A stretch of DNA of 10,812 nt from Stenotrophomonas sp. (GTDB taxonomy: Bacteria > Pseudomonadota > Gammaproteobacteria > Xanthomonadales > Xanthomonadaceae): the NCBI GenBank assembly GCA_003248565.1, contig QFOV01000103.1, forward strand, positions 1 through 10,812, in the 5' to 3' direction. The notes under the pieces were generated by a model, which worked only from the letters and a program-made list of their open reading frames with translations, had not been told where the DNA came from and searched no databases. A program made the translations under genes and the position numbers. How positions within the stretch are numbered: position 1 is the first letter of the stretch; each line of letters opens with the position of its first letter. Positions 1-6,700 of the stretch are shown here, in pieces.

Positions 1-3000
1 CGCCTGGCGTGAAACTCCACTTGCCATCGCTACCTGCCAGCGCCTGCCCCAATAGCGTCGTGCCTTCGTATACCTTCACCGTGCCGCCAGCGGTAGCGAC
101 ACCGTGCAGGGATGGCATGGGGTCATCGGTGACACCTCCCATGCCGATTTCCCCCTGAATTGAGCCCGTATCATCGATGGCACCATCGATGCTGACCATT
201 TCGACATTGGTGTTGACTTCGAAACCTATCGCTGGCGACTTGGGACCAACGTTGCCAGCTTTGTCCATCACTTCGTAGCTGAGGCTGTGCTGCCCATCAG
301 CAAGAGCAGGAGAAGGTGTAAAACTCCAGTCGCCGTTTTCATTGGTTACCACGCGCCCTATCAACTCATCTTCATCATAGATCGCTACAGTTGCGTTGGG
401 CTCTGCCTTGCCAGCGAACGTCGGCGTGTTGTCATCAGTCACAGCTCCATTGCTGATCTGACCGACGATCTGCCCTACGTCGTCCCACAATGCTGCATCA
501 GCCGCACCCGGCTGCACTGGAGGTGTGGTATCCACAATGATCGGATACAGACCGGTCATGTCACTGACATTGCCGGTAGCACTGCTGGCCTCGGCTGTGA
601 TGTTGCGCAGGCCATCGACCAGGTCAGCCGCTGGCGTAAAGCTCCATTCACCATTGGCGGCAACCAATGTACTGCCGGCCAGCACGCCGTCGATATAGAC
701 CGACACGGTTGTTCCTGCCTGCGCGGTACCGTTTATGGTCGGGCGGACGTCATCGGTGACCTCGTTCTTCTGTAGATGACCCGTGACCGCGCCAACATCG
801 TCAACGACCGATGTTATGGCGGGAGCAGCAGGCCGATCCGCAGTTCCCAGCGTCAGATCGAAGCTATTGGTTCGATCACTGGTGTTGCCTGCGGCATCGA
901 TCGCTTCTGCGGTCAACTTATGCGGACCCAGCCCCATCGGCAGGAAAGGTTCAAACGACCACTTGCCCTCGCCGTCGGCAATGGCATGCCCGATCTCCAA
1001 CCCGTGATCCCTGATGACCACCTTGGCGAATGGATCGGCGCTGCCGCTGATGGTCGGCCTGGAGTCGTCGGTCCAATCACCGGAACTCAGATAACCGGTC
1101 CGGTTACCCTGATCGTCGTAAACCAGTTCAATTACCGGCGTTGCCGGTGGGATCGTGTCGATGCTGATCGAAAAGCTGTTCGACTCCTCGCTGGTACTGC
1201 CTGCTTTGTCCTGCGCGGTGATGGTGAATACATGCTCGCCTTCCAGCAGCGCCGGACTTGGCGTGTAGCTCCACTTGCCCGCAGAGTCGGCCACGGTGTG
1301 ACCCAGCAGAATGCCACCATCATAGACACGAACCGTACTGCCGGCTTCGGCCTTTCCGGACAAGGTCGGGGTTGTATCGTCCGTGCTCTGACCTTGATTC
1401 AGCGCACCCTGCATCTCTCCTCTGTCGTCATGCACCTGCTCGATCGTCGGCCTGTCCGGGGCGGTAACGTCGATGACAAAATCGAACGTCGCGCTGCGCT
1501 CACTCTCACCTTTCGCCGCGGTGCTTACAGTCGCAGTAAGGCTGTGATGGCCTTCAGTCAAAGCAACGGATGGGGTAAACCCCCATTTGCCGTCTACGCC
1601 GGCAGTGGCCTCCCCCAGCAGCGCCGTGCCCTCATAGATCTTGACGGTTCCCCCTGCGGTTGCCGTACCAAACAAGCGTGGCTGGGTATCATCGGTCACG
1701 CTTCCGCTCACGAACGTGCCCTTCTCCATTCCGGCATCGTCCTCGGCAGCGTAGATTTCCACCAGCTCAGGACGGGTATCGATCAGGAACTCGGTCGGGA
1801 CAGACCTTTCGCTTGCGTTGCCTGCGCGATCGATCACAACGTACTCAAGGATATGCAGGCCATCTTCAAATCCGGCGCCGGGGCTGTAGGTCCAGTTGCC
1901 GTCGGCAGCAACCGGAGTGCGGGCGACTTCCACACCCTTGTCATAGATGATCACGGTGGCATTTGGCTCCGCGACACCATCAATGACGGGCCTGCTGTCA
2001 TCGGTGATACCCCCATTGGCAATCTGGCCCTGGATGCGCCCCTCGTCGTCCATCATGCCGACGATGACCGGAACGTCCGGTGCACTTGTATCGACATGAA
2101 TCACGTAGGGAGCTGAAACATCACTGACGTCACCATCGAGGTATTCATACATCACGGTGATCACATGGCGACCATCACCAAGCGGCAGGCGCGGAACGAA
2201 GGACCACGCTCCTTCTGCACCAGCCACGACTTCGCCCAAGAGCTCTACACCATCGTAGATATAAACCAGCACACCGCTTTCGGCCTTTCCTACGATCCTG
2301 GGGCTGCCGTCATCGGTGTATCCTCCATTGAGGATGTTTCCTTGAATCGCTCCGGTATCGTCCAAGACGGCGTCAATGGCCGCTTCCGGTGTAGTCGCTG
2401 AAGCGAAAACTGAAAGAAGCTCCTGCATCGGGGCAGTGTCGCTGCTGATACTTGCGGGTGGAGCCTGCTTGTGCCGATCATCAACCATGACGCCATCCAT
2501 CGGCATATCACGATTTTTTCCCATAGGATTTTGCATCGGATCCATATCCGGCAGGTGATCGATTGCCCGCACTTCTGCTGCAGCTGCAGCTGCAGCTGCC
2601 GCGGCGGCGAACCCCGGCCCCTCTTTCCCGGCAGTCTGCACACCGGCTACCCCAGCCCCCGCCGTGGCTCGCTCGAGTCCACCACCAGGGGGCAGCATCG
2701 ACTCGCCCGCAACGATCAATGGATCAACCACCTCGACGCCGGCAGGAGTCACCGTCATCTTCAGCACCAATCCGCCCCCCGCATCCGCTGCAGGAGCTGC
2801 CCTTGCTTCACCGCCAATCAGCGCATAGGGCTGGTGCTTTCCATCAGCACCCAATCCAAACAGCCGCGCATTGTTTGCAAAGAAGTCTTCGATGATCAGC
2901 AACTCCTGCTCGAACCCACCTGATGTTTTTGCAAGCAGCAGGTGCATCTGCGACCGCTTGACGACAATGTCCTCCGGTACACCGTTGCCATCGACACCTT

Positions 3001-3121
3001 CAAGTAAATAGCGGTCGCCCGCGACAGCCCGGATGCGCGGCAATACGACTGCCCCTTCCTCCTGCAGCGCCAGCGTCTTGGCAACGGAGCCGCCATTCAA
3101 AACAGATATAATCGCAGACAT
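1..3121 (-). CDS. BapA/LapF-type giant Ig-repeat adhesin, N-terminal part (runs off the left edge)
   Basis: I translated this frame codon by codon from ATG at 3121 to the window edge: 1040 codons with no stop, so the 3' end lies outside. The start is supported by an AGGTGG Shine-Dalgarno 8 bases upstream and by homology of the first residues to the neighbouring adhesin. Residues 1 to about 105 form a BapA-type prefix domain (landmarks RYLLEG, DIVVKR, ELLIIEDFF, LFGLGADG). Residues about 106-248 are a low-complexity linker with LIVAG, a run of 11 alanines (172-182), a Met/Asp-rich stretch (193-212) and MQELL (232-236). Bacterial Ig-like modules of 103-105 residues follow from 249, each with a DDxG start, a TDD motif, WSFTP-like core and closing VDT: seven complete and an eighth cut at the edge. 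No cysteine is present in the visible part. Family knowledge says such proteins are type I secreted and mediate adhesion or biofilm formation; which surface it binds cannot be told. Confidence 0.93.
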   Translation of the reverse strand, partial: MSAIISVLNGGSVAKTLALQEEGAVVLPRIRAVAGDRYLLEGVDGNGVPEDIVVKRSQMHLLLAKTSGGFEQELLIIEDFFANNARLFGLGADGKHQPYALIGGEARAAPAADAGGGLVLKMTVTPAGVEVVDPLIVAGESMLPPGGGLERATAGAGVAGVQTAGKEGPGFAAAAAAAAAAAEVRAIDHLPDMDPMQNPMGKNRDMPMDGVMVDDRHKQAPPASISSDTAPMQELLSVFASATTPEAAIDAVLDDTGAIQGNILNGGYTDDGSPRIVGKAESGVLVYIYDGVELLGEVVAGAEGAWSFVPRLPLGDGRHVITVMYEYLDGDVSDVSAPYVIHVDTSAPDVPVIVGMMDDEGRIQGQIANGGITDDSRPVIDGVAEPNATVIIYDKGVEVARTPVAADGNWTYSPGAGFEDGLHILEYVVIDRAGNASERSVPTEFLIDTRPELVEIYAAEDDAGMEKGTFVSGSVTDDTQPRLFGTATAGGTVKIYEGTALLGEATAGVDGKWGFTPSVALTEGHHSLTATVSTAAKGESERSATFDFVIDVTAPDRPTIEQVHDDRGEMQGALNQGQSTDDTTPTLSGKAEAGSTVRVYDGGILLGHTVADSAGKWSYTPSPALLEGEHVFTITAQDKAGSTSEESNSFSISIDTIPPATPVIELVYDDQGNRTGYLSSGDWTDDSRPTISGSADPFAKVVIRDHGLEIGHAIADGEGKWSFEPFLPMGLGPHKLTAEAIDAAGNTSDRTNSFDLTLGTADRPAAPAITSVVDDVGAVTGHLQKNEVTDDVRPTINGTAQAGTTVSVYIDGVLAGSTLVAANGEWSFTPAADLVDGLRNITAEASSATGNVSDMTGLYPIIVDTTPPVQPGAADAALWDDVGQIVGQISNGAVTDDNTPTFAGKAEPNATVAIYDEDELIGRVVTNENGDWSFTPSPALADGQHSLSYEVMDKAGNVGPKSPAIGFEVNTNVEMVSIDGAIDDTGSIQGEIGMGGVTDDPMPSLHGVATAGGTVKVYEGTTLLGQALAGSDGKWSFTPG
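2..2377 (-). repeat. Tandem Ig-like module array of the left adhesin gene (eight modules)
   Basis: Modules, in protein order, lie at 2377-2069, 2068-1757, 1756-1448, 1447-1136, 1135-821, 820-509, 508-197 and 196-2 (cut by the edge). By their internal signatures I class them as epsilon-like, alpha, beta, gamma, delta, epsilon, alpha, beta. Signatures: alpha has D.AGN after a YEV or YVV strand and no TAT; beta has GGTVKxYEG and GESxR; gamma has QGALxxGQ, TPTLSGKA and DKAG; delta has VYDDxG, a TG.LS turn, an IG.. strand and a WxFEP core; epsilon has ITSVxDDVG and xDGxLxG. The period is about 312 bases per module and about 1.56 kb per five-module cassette. Module boundaries are my estimates, good to a few residues. 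Confidence 0.9.
2576..2608 (-). repeat. GCAGCT hexanucleotide repeat encoding a run of 11 alanines
   Basis: On the minus strand the codons read GCC GCC GCG, then alternating GCA and GCT, ending in GCA GCA, all alanine (residues 172-182 of the left adhesin). The core is a self-complementary (GCTGCA)n tract, a typical substrate for replication slippage. Because the unit is six bases, gain or loss of a unit would keep the frame and change only the length of the alanine run, which sits in the linker between the prefix domain and the first Ig-like module. Confidence 0.9.
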
Positions 3122-3129
3122 TTTATGAT

Positions 3130-3137
3130 CCACCTTT
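3130..3137 (-). promoter_or_regulatory. Ribosome binding site of the left adhesin gene
   Basis: The minus strand reads AAAGGTGG followed by 8 bases and then ATG at 3121. This near-consensus Shine-Dalgarno decides the start of the gene. I did not find a convincing -35/-10 pair in the upstream gap. Confidence 0.8.
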
Positions 3138-3207
3138 GTAGTTTATTTCCGCTGTGAAACTGCAACTGAGTTTTCATCCAGAAGCGAAGAATCCGTCGAT
3201 TGCTTCT

Positions 3208-3444
3208 TTAACCATCCCTCGGCGCCTTCCGGACGCAGGGTCGACACCACACACCGTCAACGTTGATACGAGCGTATTCGTCTTGACCCGCCTGGCCTTC
3301 GTTTACGCTGCAGAATGCAAGCGTGGAGAAGGTGCCTGTTTGCATTGTGCTTTTGAGCCCAAAAGTTACACATAGGAAATTCATCGGAATTCCTATAATG
3401 AGAACCACCATGAGCGTCGGGACAAATTCGTTAGTCGAGATCAT
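3208..3444 (-). CDS. Doubtful small ORF with one predicted membrane segment (78 codons or 58 from an inner start)
   Basis: From ATG 3444 the frame encodes 78 residues with a hydrophobic stretch at about residues 8-29 (FVPTLMVVLIIGIPMNFLCV) and a polar tail with four cysteines in all. There is no Shine-Dalgarno at 3444. An inner ATG at 3384 (residue 21) has AGGA six bases upstream, but that site lies inside the inverted repeat 3372-3396 and that version loses most of the membrane segment. I recognise no family. The frame may be chance; it is listed because it is the only candidate gene in this gap. Confidence 0.15.
   Translation of the reverse strand: MISTNEFVPTLMVVLIIGIPMNFLCVTFGLKSTMQTGTFSTLAFCSVNEGQAGQDEYARINVDGVWCRPCVRKAPRDG
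3372..3396. repeat. Inverted repeat in the gap before the left adhesin gene
   Basis: ATAGGAA at 3372-3378 pairs with TTCCTAT at 3390-3396. With one bulged A the pairing extends three more bases inwards (TTC with GAA), leaving a loop of about four bases. Neither strand has a following T-run, so an intrinsic terminator is unlikely. A protein operator or an RNA hairpin in the leader of the left gene are both possible. Confidence 0.4.
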
Positions 3445-3582
3445 GCTGTGACCGAACTACTCCAATCGCACGCTACAGAGCAACAGACCAACGCCTTCCG
3501 CGAACCAGTGCGCTATCCATCATCAATGAGGCGGCCACCTCGAACTACGGACACACCAGACCTGAAGGACGTGCTCAGCACT

Positions 3583-3598
3583 CGCCGCAATAGCGGCG
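3583..3598 (-). terminator. Weak terminator candidate: GC hairpin downstream of the complete adhesin gene
   Basis: CGCCGC and GCGGCG form a perfect 6-bp stem around a four-base loop, about 108 bases after the stop codon at 3706. There is no T-tract after it on the minus strand, so it may slow polymerase or protect the RNA end, but it is not a classical intrinsic terminator. Confidence 0.25.
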
Positions 3599-3705
3599 CG
3601 CTGGTGTGTTCCATACCAGAACCCGCCCCTGCGCATTCACCGCAACCGCATCACCCAGGTAAATGGAGGGAACAAATAAACCCTCTCGACGATCAGATCA
3701 GTCGA

Positions 3706-6700
3706 TCAGCTCTGCTCCAGTAGAGTGACTTCAAAAATCTCGCCACGAGCCGGCCAATCGGCGCCGCCTTGCATGACGCAGGTTTTTCCTGTCCAGCTGT
3801 CATGCAACCTGGCCTCACTGGAGACTTCAAATGAAGCAGGCGACGAGGACTCTGCGACATCGGCAACACTGGCAACGGCACTGAACATCTCCATATCGCC
3901 ATCCATCAGCAGCTCCTGCATGGAGGGCATTGCATCGCCTACAGAACTGTCACCCGTCGAATGGACTGCCGGCGCAACTACCACCGCCCATACCTTCGAT
4001 GCGTCGCTCAAGTTGCCCGCAACATCGAAAGAAATGAAGGTGAAGCTGTGCTGGCCATATGCGAGCGGCCCAGGCGAGTACGTCCAGTTGCCATCCCCAT
4101 CAACGGTGGCGAAACCAACCTCCTCACCATGATTCATTACCAGGATGGTCGAGTTTTCTTCCGCCTTGCCAGCGAACGTCGGCGTGCGATCATCGGTTGT
4201 CTGCCCGTTCACGAGATCTCCGATCCAAACACCCGCATTGTCATGTACCGACTCGATGACAGGGGCGTCTGGAGAGACCGTGTCGACGCGGATCTGATAG
4301 CTGTTGCTGATCTCACTTTCAGCACCACCTGCACTTACCGCGGTGGCAGTAAACACGTGCACTCCATCAGCCACCGGAGTTGTCGGAGTGAAGCTCCAGC
4401 GGTTGTTGTCGCCAACCGAAGCGCTACCAAGCAGAAGCCCATCCATCCGGATCTCGATGGTGTCGCCTGCCTTGCCACTGCCACCGATCGTAGGCATGGC
4501 GTCATCGGTGCTTCCGCCGTTCAGCAGGATTCCTGTGTACACGCCAACGTCGTCGCGGATGCTGGTTATCTTTGGCGTGGTGGGAGTCGCGTTGTCTACC
4601 GAGAACCTGAACTGGTTGGAGGGCAGGCTAGTGTTACCTGCGCCGTCAATAGCCTCTGCGCTCAACTCGTGCTCTCCGCCTGCCAGTGCTTCAGTCGGCT
4701 CGAATACCCAATTTCCGTCTACATCCGCAACCACACGACCAATCTCGGTTCCGCGATCCTTGATGACAACCGTGCTATTTGCCTCGGCCTTCCCGCTGAC
4801 AGTTGGGTGAACGTCATCAGTCGTCTCGCCCTCACTCAAGTCGCCGGTCCTGGAGCCCGTGTCGTCGTATACGGTCTCGATGATCGGCGCATCCGGCGCA
4901 AGCGTGTCGACCACAACCGCGAACACCGCTGACGCGTCACTCTCATTGCCAGCCTTGTCCTTGGCTGTGACCGTGAAGTCGTGTACGCCATTGAGCAACG
5001 GTGGGCTCGGGGTGAAGCTCCAATCGCCATTTGGATTGGCCACAGTGCTACCCAGCAGGCTGCCCTTGTCGTAGATATTCACTTTCGTGCCTGCATCTGC
5101 CTTGCCCGACAACGTCGGTGTAGCGTCATCCGTGTGCTGCCCGTGACTCAATGCGCCCTGCAATGCACCGACATCATCATTGATCTCTTCAATCGTCGGC
5201 ACGTTCGGCGGGGTCAGGTCTACGATCAGCTCAAACGGACCAACGCGCCCGCTCTCACCATTGGCAGTGGTGGTAACCGTCGCCGTCAGGCTGTGTACTC
5301 CTTCGCTCAACGGTACGACAGGAGTGATACTCCACCTGCCTTCCGCATCCACTACCGCCTCACCCAACACCTCGTCGCCTTCATAGACTTTGACCGTACC
5401 ACCAATAGTGCCCTTGCCATGCAGCGTCGGGGTTACGTCGTCAGTGACGCCATTCTTGCCGATTTCGCCAGTAATGCTGCCCGCATTGTCGATTGCGCCA
5501 TCGATGCTGACCGATACGTCCTTGGTATCGACCACGAAATCTATCGGATCGGACTTCAGGCTCACGTTACCGGCCTGATCCACCACTTCGTAGTCGAGAC
5601 TGTGGTTGCCATCACCCAGACCAGGTGAAGGACTAAAGCTCCAGTCGCCATTGACGTCACTCTGAACGCGACCGATTTCCTCGCCGTTGTCATAGATGAT
5701 CACAGTTCCGTTCGACTCGCCCTTGCCCTCAAAGGTAGGCGTAGCATCATCGGTCACGGTGCCGTTGACGATCGGGCCGGTCACACTGCCCGCGTCGTCA
5801 AACAGTATGGCATTGTCCGACCCCGGCTTGCTTGCGGGTGTGGTGTCGACGTTGATCGGATACTTTCCAGTTTCCGGGCTGTTGTTGCCCTCACCGTCGC
5901 TCGCACTCGCGGTGATATTGTGCAGACCGTCAACCAGGTCGACTGTCAGGCTGTAAATCCACACTCCATTTTCTGCAACCTCGGCAGTGCCGGAAAGCAC
6001 CCCGTCAATGTAGACCGACACGGTGGTGCCTGGTTGTGCGGTGCCCTTGATGGTCGGGCGTGCATCATCGGTAATGCCATGCTTCTGGATGTTGCCGATG
6101 ATGGCACCAACGTCATCGACCACCGACGTGATCGCTGGGGCTGCGGGCGAGCCTTGGCCGACCAGCACCAGATCGAAGCCGTCCGAAGGCTTGCTGGCTG
6201 TCCCGGCCTCGTTCACGGCCACGGCAGTCAGCTTATACGTACCCCGCTCCAATGGCAGCGACGGCTCAAACGTCCACCGGCCTTCCGAATCTGCCGGCAC
6301 ACGACCGATCTCGGTTTCGCCACTCCTGATGATGACAATGGTATTTGGGTCAGCGCGCCCTTCGATCGTCGGCTTGGCATCATCAGTTGCCTCACCCGTG
6401 CTCAGGAAACCGGTCTTGTCGCCCTGATCGTCGTATACCGTCTCGATCATCGGTCTTTCTGGCAGCCGGCTGTCCAGATTGATCACGTACTCGTCCGACA
6501 GCTCGGAGCTGTTGCCAGCGGGGTCCGTGAGCACAACTGCAAAGGCGTGCTCACCTTCGCTCAACGCCTCCTCCGGAGTGAACGTCCAGATCCCATTATC
6601 GTCCACCTGCACTTCGCCAACGGCCTTGCCATTATCGATGATGGTGACGGTGTCACCAGCCTCGCCCCTACCCCACAACGTTGGACGGGTATCGTCGGTA

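Larger units (their letters stand above)
3122..3705. other. Gap between two adhesin genes, no convincing gene
   Basis: This 584-base interval separates the stop of the complete adhesin from the start of the left one. It must hold any promoter for the left gene if that gene is transcribed alone. I see a 6-bp hairpin at 3583-3598, a near-perfect inverted repeat at 3372-3396 and one doubtful small ORF on the minus strand (3444-3208). No tRNA, mobile element or transposase remnant is recognisable. Confidence 0.7.

Noticed and set aside
776..2116. Long plus-strand open frame of 446 codons
   Set aside because: It lies antisense to the Ig-like repeats of the left adhesin, has no ribosome binding site, and its sequence is the complement of the repeated codons. 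It is a shadow.
2641..2790. LapG-type dialanine cleavage site in the left adhesin linker
   Set aside because: Ala-rich sequences such as AAPAADAGG occur, but I see no clear TAAG or PAAG site, and the N-terminus is the BapA prefix type, not a LapA retention module.
3394..3399. Perfect TATAAT on the plus strand
   Set aside because: No -35 element sits at a suitable distance and no plus-strand gene follows. It is part of the end of an inverted repeat.
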